In this document: piece after piece, positions 8,072 to 18,100 of the stretch
How positions within the stretch are numbered: the stretch's first letter is position 1
Layout: every line of letters begins with the position of its first letter
DNA from: Aquimarina sp. TRL1
GTDB taxonomy: Bacteria > Bacteroidota > Bacteroidia > Flavobacteriales > Flavobacteriaceae
Length of the DNA stretch: 64,000 nucleotides
Direction: 5' to 3'
NCBI RefSeq assembly: GCF_013365535.1
Contig: NZ_CP053590.1
Coordinates: forward strand, 5,136,501 to 5,200,500
Translations under genes and position numbers: made by a program
Notes under the pieces: model-generated
Databases searched by the model: none
The model's input: only the letters and a program-made list of their open reading frames with translations
What the model was told of the DNA's origin: nothing

Positions 8072-8389
8072 ATGAAAACCACTTTTGGAGAATACATCCG
8101 GCTTTTACGAAACGAAAATGCATTGACATTAACTCAGCTTGCTGCCAAACTGGATTTGGATGCTGCAAACCTGAGCAAAATTGAAAACGGAAAACGAGAC
8201 TTTGACGAAAAACGCTTACCAAAACTTGCAAAAGTATTCAAACTTACTCTTAAAGAACTAAGAAACGAATATATAACTGATCAAATCGGAAAACATATTT
8301 ACGAAACCAATTGCACCAAACAACTACTTCAAATCGCGGAAGAAAAAGCAGAATACCGCAGAAAATTAAAGCAAACACTACAAGCATAA
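8072..8389 (+). CDS. Xre-family HTH regulator, likely restriction-modification control protein
   Basis: The protein is about 105 residues long, and most of it is a Cro/C1-type helix-turn-helix: [40 protein letters not shown] at about residues 4-43, with recognition helix [10 protein letters not shown], followed by a helical tail. The ATG at 8072 (MKTTFGEY) is chosen because it begins at the domain; an in-frame ATG at 8060 lies inside the palindrome at 8050-8066. The gene ends 5 bp before the methyltransferase gene, the usual place for a C protein that delays endonuclease expression after entry into a new host. Small size and context support the control role. Confidence 0.8.
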   Translation: MKTTFGEYIRLLRNENALTLTQLAAKLDLDAANLSKIENGKRDFDEKRLPKLAKVFKLTLKELRNEYITDQIGKHIYETNCTKQLLQIAEEKAEYRRKLKQTLQA

Positions 8390-8394
8390 CATCT

Positions 8395-9435
8395 ATGAAT
8401 ATAGTATCATTTTTTGCAGGGGCCGGTGGTCTCGATTTAGGGTTTGAAAAAGCAGGTTTTTCTGTTGTTTGGGCAAATGAATACGATAAAGATATTTGGG
8501 AAACCTATGAAAAAAACCATCAAAATACCATTCTGGACAGACGAAGCATTGTAGATATACAATCAGAAGAAGTTCCGGCATGTGATGGTATTATCGGGGG
8601 ACCTCCATGTCAAAGCTGGAGCGAGGCAGGATCCCTACGTGGAATCGATGATAAACGCGGTCAGCTTTTTTATGACTTTATAAGGATATTAGAAGCAAAA
8701 CAACCTAAATTTTTTCTGGCTGAAAATGTAAGTGGAATGCTATTGGAAAGACATCGGGATGCCTTAAAAAACATTAAAAAGATGTTTAAAAATGCTGGGT
8801 ATAAATTATCTTTCAAGCTATTAAATGCCTCGGATTTTGATGTGCCTCAAGACAGAAAACGAGTATTCTTTGTAGGTATTCGAGAAGATCTTGATTTTGA
8901 ATTTCAGTTCCCCGCTCCCTTACAAGAAAAAATCACACTCGAAGAAGCAATTGCTGATTTAAAAGATTCTGTAGTTCCTGCCAAAGAAGGAAACAAAACC
9001 AATAAAGAAAACTGCATCATCCCTAATCACGAATATATGATTGGTGGGTTTTCTTCAATGTTTATGTCCAGAAACAGAGTGCGAAGCTGGGATGAACAAT
9101 CATTTACGATCCAGGCCGGAGGAAGGCATGCTCCGCTACATCCACAAGCACCAAAAATGAAACTTATCGAACAGAATGTACGGGTTTTTGTTCCGGGAAA
9201 AGAAGCACTATACCGTAGATTAAGTGTGCGAGAGTGCGCGAGAATTCAAACTTTCCCTAATGATTTCATTTTTTATTACAAACACGTTTCTGCCGGATAT
9301 AAAATGATAGGAAATGCCGTGCCTGTAAACCTTGCCAAGCATATTGCCATAAGTATTAAGTCTCAAATCGAGCATGCAGAAAAAAAACAAAAGCAGAAAA
9401 CCCGGAAAACAGTTGTATCTGCAAATACGCTTTAA
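8395..9435 (+). CDS. DNA (cytosine-5-)-methyltransferase, M.HaeIII type (GGCC)
   Basis: All m5C methyltransferase motifs are present in order in 346 residues: motif I ([21 protein letters not shown] binding, residues 4-21), motif IV with catalytic Cys ([19 protein letters not shown], near 67-85), ENV motif VI near 110, [10 protein letters not shown] motif VIII near 153, [10 protein letters not shown] motif IX and GNAVPVNLA motif X. The sequence follows M.HaeIII closely from memory, including [20 protein letters not shown] in the target-recognition region, so the target is predicted to be GGCC with the internal cytosine methylated. The ATG at 8395 is used; an upstream in-frame ATG at 8311 would overlap the Xre gene. 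The endonuclease gene starts 6 bp downstream. Confidence 0.93.
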   Translation: MNIVSFFAGAGGLDLGFEKAGFSVVWANEYDKDIWETYEKNHQNTILDRRSIVDIQSEEVPACDGIIGGPPCQSWSEAGSLRGIDDKRGQLFYDFIRILEAKQPKFFLAENVSGMLLERHRDALKNIKKMFKNAGYKLSFKLLNASDFDVPQDRKRVFFVGIREDLDFEFQFPAPLQEKITLEEAIADLKDSVVPAKEGNKTNKENCIIPNHEYMIGGFSSMFMSRNRVRSWDEQSFTIQAGGRHAPLHPQAPKMKLIEQNVRVFVPGKEALYRRLSVRECARIQTFPNDFIFYYKHVSAGYKMIGNAVPVNLAKHIAISIKSQIEHAEKKQKQKTRKTVVSANTL

Positions 9436-9441
9436 AACACT

Positions 9442-10404
9442 ATGGCTAGTCAAACAGTTAATGGAAAAGCCTTCGAATATGCCCTGCTCTTGGGGTTTTA
9501 TGAATATCTACATACAATAACAGCTGTATCTATAACTGAAAACGAGCCTTATAAAACTGCTAAAGCTTTTTTTGAAGGCTTTAGTGAGAAAGAGCAAGCT
9601 ACTTTTAGGAATACAGCCCATGCCGCAATAAACTTTCTTATTGCTTTAGAACCCAGATTATCGAATAGTACCGGCAAAGAAGATATATTGAATTTGGAAT
9701 TAGCAAGTGATCAAGCCGGACAAACAGGAGATGTTCGAGATGTCTTACTAATACGTCCCCTGCAAAAATGGGAAATCGGAATTTCTGCAAAAAATAACCA
9801 TAGAGCCGTCAAACATTCAAGATTATCAAATAAAATCAACTTTGGAGAAAAATGGCTGGGTGTTTCTTGTTCCAATACCTATTTCCAAGAAATCAATCCC
9901 ATATTTGATATGTTAACTGCACTGAGAGCCAAAGACAAATCAACGAAATGGAGTTCGATTGAAAATATGCATCAGGTAGTTTATATGCCCATCTTAGATG
10001 CCTTTAGAAAAGAACTGCTTCGTCTGGACAAAGAAAACCCTACTATTGTTGCAGAAAATTTAGTCCAATACCTAATAGGGCATCACGATTTTTACAAAGT
10101 CATCAAATCCCAAAAGAAAGTAGAAATCCAGGCTTATAACCTACACAGCACTCTGAATCTTCCATTAGGTCGTATAAAATCAACTGCTAAAATTCCAAAA
10201 TTAAAATTACCAACAAGACTTATTGAAATCGTCTATCAGGAAAACTCAACAACGACATTATTAGTTTCCCTAAACGAAGGGTGGCAAATAACATTTAGAA
10301 TTCACAATGCGAGTTCGAGAGTTGAACCCTCTCTAAAATTTGATATAAATTTAGTAAGTGCCCCACATACACTGTTTACTAATCACATATTTGTAAATGG
10401 ATAA
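9442..10404 (+). CDS. type II restriction endonuclease, HaeIII family (GGCC)
   Basis: The 320-residue protein follows the methyltransferase by 6 bp. It begins ASQTVNGKAFEYALLLGFYEY and contains a central QTGDVRDVLLIR near residue 95, then WEIGISAKNNHRAVKHSRLS near residue 108, which reads as a D...(E)-x-K nuclease core of the kind expected in the HaeIII endonuclease family. Length and gene order match the HaeIII system. It cuts unmethylated GGCC if the prediction is right. Toxicity is normally held in check by the upstream methyltransferase and control protein. The frame is intact with no sign of decay. Confidence 0.88.
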   Translation: MASQTVNGKAFEYALLLGFYEYLHTITAVSITENEPYKTAKAFFEGFSEKEQATFRNTAHAAINFLIALEPRLSNSTGKEDILNLELASDQAGQTGDVRDVLLIRPLQKWEIGISAKNNHRAVKHSRLSNKINFGEKWLGVSCSNTYFQEINPIFDMLTALRAKDKSTKWSSIENMHQVVYMPILDAFRKELLRLDKENPTIVAENLVQYLIGHHDFYKVIKSQKKVEIQAYNLHSTLNLPLGRIKSTAKIPKLKLPTRLIEIVYQENSTTTLLVSLNEGWQITFRIHNASSRVEPSLKFDINLVSAPHTLFTNHIFVNG

Positions 10405-10571
10405 TACCGATAACTCAATTAGTTTCTGAAAAATGTATGAATGTGATGATGGCTGGTCAAAATAGACAACTTACAGCTTGTATTATTTTCTATCAATTCT
10501 TCCTGTATTGCTTCCTAATTGTAACATTGGTACAGTCGAAAGGTTTATAATAGAACCTAATACTAAAAAAC

Positions 10572-11378
10572 TTGAAAAACAATTACTTATTTAAACATTC
10601 AGGGCTATTGATATTCTATATGATCTTCTGCATGGGGCATGCTCAGGAGCATTTTGAACTTACCGGGAAAATACAAGGTAAGGATAGTGATATCACAGGA
10701 GTTTTGGTTTTTAATCTAAATACTAACAAACATACCATTACTGATAAGGATGGAGTATTCACTATCGATGTTAATGTTTCGGATACAATTCGGTTAACAG
10801 CCGTTCAATACGACACAAAACAAATCGTAATAACAGATAATATCATACGACAAAAAACAATACTCATCGAATTACATGAAAGAACGATTAGCCTGGATGA
10901 GGTAGTCATTACACCATTTAGTCTTTTTAATTCGGAAAAGGATACTATTCTCTTTATATCCCCATCTTCTCTTGGTCTCCCTAACAATAAAATAAAAGCC
11001 AAAACAAAAAATGAACGATTATTATTTGAGGCTGATCATGGAAAGTTTATTGAGTTTGGAGCAAGTCCTTTTGGAGTTGGTGTCGCAGTAAACCTCAACA
11101 AAATTTTAAACCGTCTTTCCGGAAGGACTAAAAAGCTTAAACATCGATTAACTCTTGATAAGAATACCAGTATAGAGAAAGAGATCATTGCTGTTTTTCC
11201 TAAAAAAACAATAGCAGAAGCCTTTGGTATCCCGTATATCAATATTGATGATTTTATTAGTTTTTGTATTCATCAAACGGATTTTCATTTGCTATACAAT
11301 ACAAAAAGTGTCCTTGATGTTTTTGAATATATGAAAAACAAAAGTCGTGAATACAAAAAAGCAAATGGTATACATTAA
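10572..11378 (+). CDS. exported protein with carboxypeptidase-regulatory-like domain
   Basis: I use the TTG at 10572 as start because it directly precedes a signal peptide (KNNYLFKHSGLLIFYMIFCMGHAQ, cleavage near residue 25) and no ATG serves. Residues about 28-115 form a CarboxypepD_reg-like beta-sandwich (LTGKIQGKDSDITGVLVFN, TITDKDGVFTIDV, then ISLDEVVITP). This is the plug-preceding domain common on TonB-dependent receptors, but here no barrel follows. The C-terminal half (about 120-268) is basic and of unknown fold. It is probably periplasmic. It stands between the restriction operon and a long gene-poor stretch. Confidence 0.7.
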   Translation: MKNNYLFKHSGLLIFYMIFCMGHAQEHFELTGKIQGKDSDITGVLVFNLNTNKHTITDKDGVFTIDVNVSDTIRLTAVQYDTKQIVITDNIIRQKTILIELHERTISLDEVVITPFSLFNSEKDTILFISPSSLGLPNNKIKAKTKNERLLFEADHGKFIEFGASPFGVGVAVNLNKILNRLSGRTKKLKHRLTLDKNTSIEKEIIAVFPKKTIAEAFGIPYINIDDFISFCIHQTDFHLLYNTKSVLDVFEYMKNKSREYKKANGIH

Positions 11379-12254
11379 TATGTGCACTCTTACTTATATA
11401 ACGTTCAACAAACTCAGAGTATAACTCCTCTTACGAAGATGTTTTTCTACTCGTGGTATACTTGAATACGATAGAAAGAAATACCTGCCATGGAGAGTAA
11501 CTTCAGCGCATTGGCAGCGCAATTATCAGTAAGTTAAAACATGTTATAAACACAAAAAATAAAGTCGAAACGTCAGCCTCTTCTGCCACTGATCATTCCG
11601 ACTTTATTATTGATTAACTTACAATTGTTAGCGGGTTTGGGGTTGTATGTTATAATATCCTTCGTATATGTTTCTTTTTAGAGGCAACCACTGTTGCTTA
11701 CTTTATGTTTCATATATGCAGGCGTTTTTTAAAATCTTATGATAAAATTACAAGGAATAAGGGAAGCTTTCAGGGGTGATCAGATTAACTACAAATTACT
11801 GTAGACGAAATGCTATTTAGCTGTCGATAAATGGATTTGAGCAAGAACCGGTTACAGCTATGATGAGGACTTGTACATTTCTTTAAGTAATCCTATGTAT
11901 TAGAGAATGGGGCGTCAAAACGAACGTATTAAAAAAACCACTCCCTAAACAGAAAGTGGTCGTCATAAAAATAGTAATAATTGTCAAACTGAGCCTGACA
12001 AGGTACAGGACTTAACGCGCTGCTATACCACTGTTAGCTCAGGTTAACAGTTTTTGGAATACCAGGTAAACTGGAGGATTACAAACCAAAAAGTATTTGT
12101 TCCTGCATTTTAATTCCACACATAAATTCTTCTACAATTGCTAAACAAAAGCTGAGGGGATCATATCACTCCCCAACACCTATCCTATGAATTTACCTGG
12201 TAGATATAATAGATGCTACAATAAACTTCTCACAAATCATAGCATCCTATCACA
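11379..12254. other. long gene-poor region with several hairpins
   Basis: No supported gene lies here. Structures seen are: a 10-bp perfect inverted repeat (11558-11567 with 11599-11608) around an inner TCAG/CTGA stem; a CCACT/AGTGG hairpin near 11938-11955; CTGTTA/TAACAG near 12031-12050; a GGGG/CCCC hairpin near 12156-12174; and an 11-bp perfect inverted repeat at 12060-12070 and 12192-12202. Base composition is more mixed than neighbouring AT-rich spacers. This may be a decayed mobile or gene region or structured RNA. Confidence 0.4.
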
Positions 12255-12689
12255 TTACAAAACCGGTTTTGAAGGGACACTCTGCCGAATTAAGTGGTTC
12301 CATTCAACGGTTTCGAATGTTACTGTTTTATCAAAGGTTGTTCCGGACTCGGTTTTGATTGTAAATACCAAATCAAAACTTTCAGGAAGTTCGGATTGTA
12401 AGTTCATTAGCATAATATGTAAATAGCCTGGAGCAAATAAAGTAGGAACCCCTGGAGATACGTTTACAATTCTGGAAGGTACATCTATCATCGACCATAC
12501 TTCATTCTGGTCTAGCCCAAAATACATAGGCATAACCATCGGTACGGTAGGTGAACTCCACCCGATGATATTAATTGCTTCATCTCCTCCGTTGGTTACT
12601 AATGCAAATGCGGCACTGGAATTAGCCCCTGGATTTTTCTGACCTGCATACGGTCCTATAAACTGAATTTGATCACTTGTTGTCGCCAT
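12255..12689 (-). CDS. PCu(A)C copper-chaperone-like domain protein without signal peptide
   Basis: The ATG at 12689 (MATTSDQIQF) is preferred to an upstream frame extension. The 144 residues match the shape of PCu(A)C periplasmic copper chaperones: a Gly/Ala-rich first strand with AAFALVTNGGDEAINIIG, a methionine-rich segment VPMVMPMYFG near 50-58, and the hallmark PGYLHIMLMNLQSEL near 88-102, containing HxM. The usual early histidine ligand is not evident, and there is no export signal, both unusual for copper delivery to cytochrome oxidase. It may be a domain relative with another role. It stands alone on the minus strand. Confidence 0.55.
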   Translation of the reverse strand: MATTSDQIQFIGPYAGQKNPGANSSAAFALVTNGGDEAINIIGWSSPTVPMVMPMYFGLDQNEVWSMIDVPSRIVNVSPGVPTLFAPGYLHIMLMNLQSELPESFDLVFTIKTESGTTFDKTVTFETVEWNHLIRQSVPSKPVL

Positions 12690-13446
12690 TGTTGTTGGTT
12701 TATTAGTTATAATTAACTTAAAATTAAGCATTTAACTTTTTTATTCACAATATTTTAAATCAAAAAAAAAGTTTTTTCGACGAAAGTAACAACTAGCTGT
12801 ATTACAAATAGTTACGACTTAACAAAAAGAAAATAAACAAGAATAGCATCAATGGGTATCTGGTCTTACCCTCTTTACTATTACGTCTTTTTGTTAAGTC
12901 GTGTAAAAAGAACGTCAAACATAAAACAATAAATGTCTGACAATGAATAAAAAACAGTATGTTTTCACTGACTATAGCTATTTTTTATAACAAACAGATA
13001 AAAAGGAGGGGGAATTCATAGTACAGGGGGGAAAAACTGTCAATCTTAATTAATCAAAAATGAAATACTAAAAGAATATACGACTCTCATAGATTATAAC
13101 AGTTCGACTTATGTAATTCACTCCCTACCTTTTTTTCCTGTAAGAATAATATAGGGTATTATTATTGTCTGTATTTTATATTTTTTAGTGTCATTGGTAA
13201 TACAAGTGAGGACAACAAAAGCATAAATAATCACTCCTAATTAACCCCCAATTTGTTAATCTTAGTGTGGCATTTAATCAATTGGCAACCTACTTATAAC
13301 AACAAGTATTTGCGTTGATAATATTTACACTTTTATATAATATAAATAGATTACTCACACTTTTGCTATACTGTACTCACTATGTTCTCATATGACTAAC
13401 TAAATTCTAATTTGTTTTTATTTTTATTATTTCTCTGGCAGCTACT
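12690..13446. other. AT-rich intergenic region
   Basis: No gene is supported. It holds the perfect 16-bp inverted repeat listed separately (12814-12902) and a long A/T-rich tract before the glycosidase gene's 3' end. No clear terminator was found for the minus-strand glycosidase gene at 13447. Confidence 0.4.
12814..12902. repeat. perfect 16-bp inverted repeat with 57-nt spacer
   Basis: ACGACTTAACAAAAAG at 12814-12829 recurs as its exact reverse complement at 12887-12902. There are imperfect extensions on the outside and no coding frame inside. It could be terminal inverted repeats of a tiny (89-bp) element, or a long-loop RNA hairpin upstream of the minus-strand PCu(A)C-like gene. Confidence 0.6.
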
Positions 13447-14817
13447 TTAATATGTATCTTTTATCCAGTCGTACGGTTTTCTTTTTATCCAGTTTCCTCG
13501 GGTAAAATCCGGAAAATCCTGAGGTTCTCCATTATTTGCTATAGATGCTTCTGATAGCGGTGTTACAGCACTCCATGCTGCTGCATCATACACATCCATC
13601 GGAGGGGCTACTTTTTCTTTTGCTGCTTCGACAAAAGCATGAATCACAAAGAAATCAATGCCTCCATGTCCAGAAGCAGTTGCATGAGTCCCATATTTTT
13701 TCCACAAAGGGTGGTCATACTGCACTAACCATTGCTCCATATCTTCCCATCCATGACCTCCTGTTTCTCCTTCGATATGAATTCGTTTGGTATGATAATC
13801 AAACTCTGAAACTCCATGAACTCCCTGTACTCTAAACCCTAATGAATAAGGTCTGGGCAGGTTACAATCATGTGTAACAATGATTGTTTCTCCTCTGGCA
13901 GTTTCGATAGTAGATGTAATTATATCTCCTTGTTTCCACTTGATGCTCGCATTTGGGTGTTCTTTTCCTCCGTTAGGGTGATTAACTATATAATTATTTA
14001 GCCCAACTGCTTTTGACGCATGAGAGGTCAACGAGACAAATCTGTTTCCTCTATTAATATCCGCCATAATCGCTACAGGTCCAAGCCCGTGAGTAGGGTA
14101 TACATCCGCATTGCGTAATAAGGAATGTTGTGTACGCCAACGAGCTTCTGAAGTTCCTTTTTCTCCGAATTCCACACCTCCTCCATAGGGTTGTTTCCCA
14201 TCATTGAACTTCACAGCTCTCAGATCATGCTGATACCCGCATCGATAGTGTACCAATTCTCCAAATACCTGTTGTCGCACCATATTCAAAACTGCCAATA
14301 CATCTCTCCTATAGCTCACATTCTCTAAAATCATTAAAAAAGAACCCGTTTCTTCATGAGTATTAACCAAATCCCAACATTCTTCCAATGTATTGGCAGC
14401 TGAAACTTCCAATCCTGTATATTTACCGGCTAACATGCTATCTTTAGCCATTTTGGTATGCCATAACCAGGGAGTAGAAATGACGACTGCTTCTACCTCT
14501 TCTAAACTCAACAGATTTCGATAATCATAGTCATCATTACCAAATACCTTTGGTTTCTCCTGCCCTGTTTTGGCTATTCTTTCTAACGCTATATCAATTC
14601 TTTTGGGATCTATATCACATACCGCCGTAATCAGTACATCATCTCGTAATAATAGATTATCCAAATTATTGGTTCCTCGTAATCCTACGCCAATTACACC
14701 AACTTTTAACTTCCCTTTCTTATTCTTTCCAGTTTTTCCAAAAGTAACAGCTGGCGCTATTGCAATTCCTGCTCCTGCTAATGTTGACTTTTTTATAAAA
14801 CTTCTTCTTGTACTCAT
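13447..14817 (-). CDS. Gfo/Idh/MocA-type glycosidase, GH109 family (alpha-N-acetylgalactosaminidase-like)
   Basis: The 456-residue protein starts with a Tat signal (STRRSFIKKSTLAGAGIAIAPAV), so it is exported folded with its cofactor. A Rossmann NAD-binding motif GVIGVGLRGTNN lies at about residues 40-51. Family features follow: VVISTPWLWHTKMA, GLEVSAANTLEECWDLV, LENVSYRRDV, YQHDLRAVKFN, YPTHGLGPVAIMADINRGNR and SGHGGIDFFV. These track the Elizabethkingia alpha-N-acetylgalactosaminidase that founded GH109, which uses bound NAD in a redox-assisted hydrolysis. The divergent HTCS regulator, about 340 bp away, probably controls it. No SusC/SusD pair or sulfatase is adjacent. GH109 members also vary in substrate, so the sugar is not certain. 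Confidence 0.88.
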   Translation of the reverse strand: MSTRRSFIKKSTLAGAGIAIAPAVTFGKTGKNKKGKLKVGVIGVGLRGTNNLDNLLLRDDVLITAVCDIDPKRIDIALERIAKTGQEKPKVFGNDDYDYRNLLSLEEVEAVVISTPWLWHTKMAKDSMLAGKYTGLEVSAANTLEECWDLVNTHEETGSFLMILENVSYRRDVLAVLNMVRQQVFGELVHYRCGYQHDLRAVKFNDGKQPYGGGVEFGEKGTSEARWRTQHSLLRNADVYPTHGLGPVAIMADINRGNRFVSLTSHASKAVGLNNYIVNHPNGGKEHPNASIKWKQGDIITSTIETARGETIIVTHDCNLPRPYSLGFRVQGVHGVSEFDYHTKRIHIEGETGGHGWEDMEQWLVQYDHPLWKKYGTHATASGHGGIDFFVIHAFVEAAKEKVAPPMDVYDAAAWSAVTPLSEASIANNGEPQDFPDFTRGNWIKRKPYDWIKDTY

Positions 14818-15159
14818 TATTAGTTATTGCACTTCTTACTTCATTCTTAGTTAATTATGTAGCTAGCTTTCTTCGCTTTGTTACGGTTACAAAGTTGGTA
14901 AGATATTCAAAAACAGTCCGTAGTGTTTTTAGGCTAATTACAGGTGTATATTGTTCAACTCTTCTAATACCACTATTACTTCAACCATTTTTGACAAAAA
15001 AACACCCTAAAAAAATGTTCTTATTTATCCCTAATCTCAGTTATATAAGCTCTTTGGGAGGTTATTAACAAAAACGCTTCCATTTTATTATGTTTTCGAA
15101 CACATTATGCGTAAATTCGATAGTTCAAACAGATCATTTTACTTTATTTTTTTATTATT
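14818..15159. other. divergent promoter region between GH109 and HTCS genes
   Basis: This 342-bp AT-rich spacer separates two divergently transcribed genes and should hold both promoters and the HTCS binding site. I see no perfect -7 box or strong palindrome that I would assign. Confidence 0.4.
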
Positions 15160-18100
15160 GTGTCCACTAAAACGCTACAATACCCCCTAAAAAACAAGAC
15201 GATCGTACCCAAAAAAAGAAAATGGTTCCTCTGGGGACTTTGGTGTTTTTTATCCTTTTCTTTTTATGGGCAATCTTCTTCTCATTTTATACATCTGGAT
15301 AAAACTTTTAATACATTTTATTCTCAGACTGTAGAAGATGACCTTGGGTATATCTGGATTTCCAATACAGATGGATTGTATAAATACAATGGGTATGACT
15401 ATTTTTTTACCTCCTATAAACAAATTTTTGGAGAACATTTTATCAGTGACCGAGATTTTTTTTTCACAAAAGATCGCCATTACAATTTGTGGATTGCTAC
15501 TCAGAAAGGAGAGTTAACAAAAATAAATCCCTACGGAGAATACACTTCCTTTAGGGAACAACTTCGTACTTTTCACGATTCCAATCAAATCACATATATT
15601 CTTCCTACAGCTACAAATACATGGTTTGGCTCAAAACACGGAACTTTATACACCTATAGTCATGCCACTGATACGTTGAAAAAAATTGCGAGTATCCCCG
15701 GGGCATTTACTCCTTTTAAGAAGGTCAATAGTATGATTTTTGTCAACCCGCATACAATCCTGGTCAGTACCCCGGAAGATCTATATCTTTTTGATACACA
15801 AAAAAAGGTATTCACGAAAGCCGATACTCCTTTTCCTATTGATAAGGAAGATATTATAAAATTGGCATTAGACAAAAAGAATAGAATATGGATATCTTCT
15901 GAATTACACGGTCTGTTTTGTTATAATCAGGAAACCAGAAACGGTTTTACACAGTTTAGCAAAACCAATGAAAACATACAAAAAACAGATATGTTTATTT
16001 CAGTTTTTTGTGATAGTAGAGGCGTTATCTGGGCGGGTACTGATGGAGATGGTTTATATCGAATCGACCCGGAGACGGATACCACTACCATTCTGAAACA
16101 CAATGAAACGGATAAGTTTTCTATTAGCAATAACTCTATTACTCATATTAATGAAGATTCTAAAGGGAATATATGGTTGACCTTAAAGAAAGGAAAAATA
16201 GATGTCTTGCCCTATACGAATAACAATATTCAATACTATAATGGCTGTGTCAAAGGAACACCTCATAAAATCTTATCGATTTTAAAAGCATCGGATAATT
16301 CTTTGTGGTTAGGTACTGACGGTAATGGAATTAATAGAGTATTTCCTGATAAGCAAAAAGTACAATACAACAACCAACAAACAGATACTTCTTTTTTCAA
16401 GGGAAAATATATCAATTGTCTGGTAGAAGATACTAATGGCAATATCTGGATTGCTACTTATCAGAACGGCTTATGGGTTTATGATATCAAAAAACAGCAT
16501 TTTAGTAAAATTCCGATCACATCTAATACTGGAAAAACGACCTTGCATATATTAAGTTTACTAAAAGATACACAGGGTAGAATCTGGGTAGGGTCTAAAA
16601 TTGGAATGCATCTCTATGATGCTGACAAGAACTTTTTAGCCAATTTCGATTTGGGAGTAAACGGTCTTTTCGGGGATCATGTCATAGATATAAAAGAAGA
16701 CAATACAAATACATTCTGGATATCTGTTGTCAGAGGAGGAATCTTTCGCTTTAATGAGAACCAACATTCAATCGCTAATTCTGATTTTACTCACATTCCT
16801 TTTCCTAAAGATCATGTCGATACCGATTGCAAGAACTTTTCTATTCATCCTGATAACAAGCAAAACTTATGGATTACTTGTCGTTCTGGTTTTTTATTAC
16901 AATATAATATTGCGAAAAATGTGTATACCTCTCACCTCACAAATCCGCGTTTACATGATATCGACATTAAAGACATACAAATACAAACTCCGGATATTCT
17001 TTGGATTAGTAGCACTAATGGTATTCACCAATACCATCTCAAAAAAGATTTGATTACCTCCTATTATGAAGCTGACGGACTCTTAGTGACCGAATATGGA
17101 GTACAGAGTACCTATCAGGACACTCATGGAATCATTTATTTTGGAGGAGAAAACGGAGCAACTTCTTTTGATCCCAAGCAGATGATCCAGAAAGAAACTG
17201 ATGCACAACTTTATATCAACACCATTGAAATTTTAAACAAACCCGCGAAACAAATTTTAGGGAATCAACTCTCTACCACTACCGAAAATGTATCTGACTT
17301 ATACTTAAATGCTGATCAGGCCTCTTTTTCTTTTCAGTTTTCTGCCATTGATAATGTGTTAAACCCCAATTACCACTATGCATATAGATTGAAAGGGTTT
17401 GATCAAAATTGGATTACCCCTAAAAAAGATCGTATTGCCACGTATACTAATATCCCTCATGGTCGGTATACGTTCGAAGTAAAAGGGGGAGCTAAAAAAG
17501 GGATATGGAATATTCCTTCCAGAAAATTAAATATACGCATTACACCTCCCTGGTGGCTTAGTACAACTGCATATATTTTATACACCATTTTTGCTTCTTT
17601 AATCATATATAGTATCAGTTCCTGGCTACAACTAAAAAATAAATTAAATAAAGAAGCCTGGCAAAACCACAAGGAAAAAGAGCTATATGCTGTGAAGATG
17701 AATTTTTTCACCAAAATGTCTCATGAAATTCAAACACCCCTTACGCTCATTACTGGTCCAATTGACGATATGCTAGAACGTGCAAAATCCAGTGGAAATC
17801 AGCTACTCAATCAGCGATTATTAATGATTAAAAACAATGCAAACCGACTTTCCAGAATCGCTACAGAGCTTATGATTGTAAGAAATAAAGAAATGGGGAG
17901 ATTAAAGATACTGGTAGCTAAAAACGATCTCATACAAGATTTAAAGAATATCGCTTTTTCTTTTTCGGAACAAGCGCGCTTCAAAAACATTGATTTTATA
18001 CAAGAGTACCCGACAAAAGCATTGCATATATGGTATGATAAAGAAAAGATAGAACATGTCATATACAACCTGCTGTCTAATGCTTTTAAATTTACTCCCA

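Noticed and set aside
11995..12050. tRNA-like sequence with stems in the gene-poor region
   Set aside because: The D-arm-like words do not assemble into a cloverleaf with an anticodon stem and a matching acceptor stem.
14808..15068. 86-codon plus-strand frame between GH109 and HTCS genes
   Set aside because: It is T-rich, hydrophobic by composition, and lies across a divergent promoter spacer; no signal or domain.
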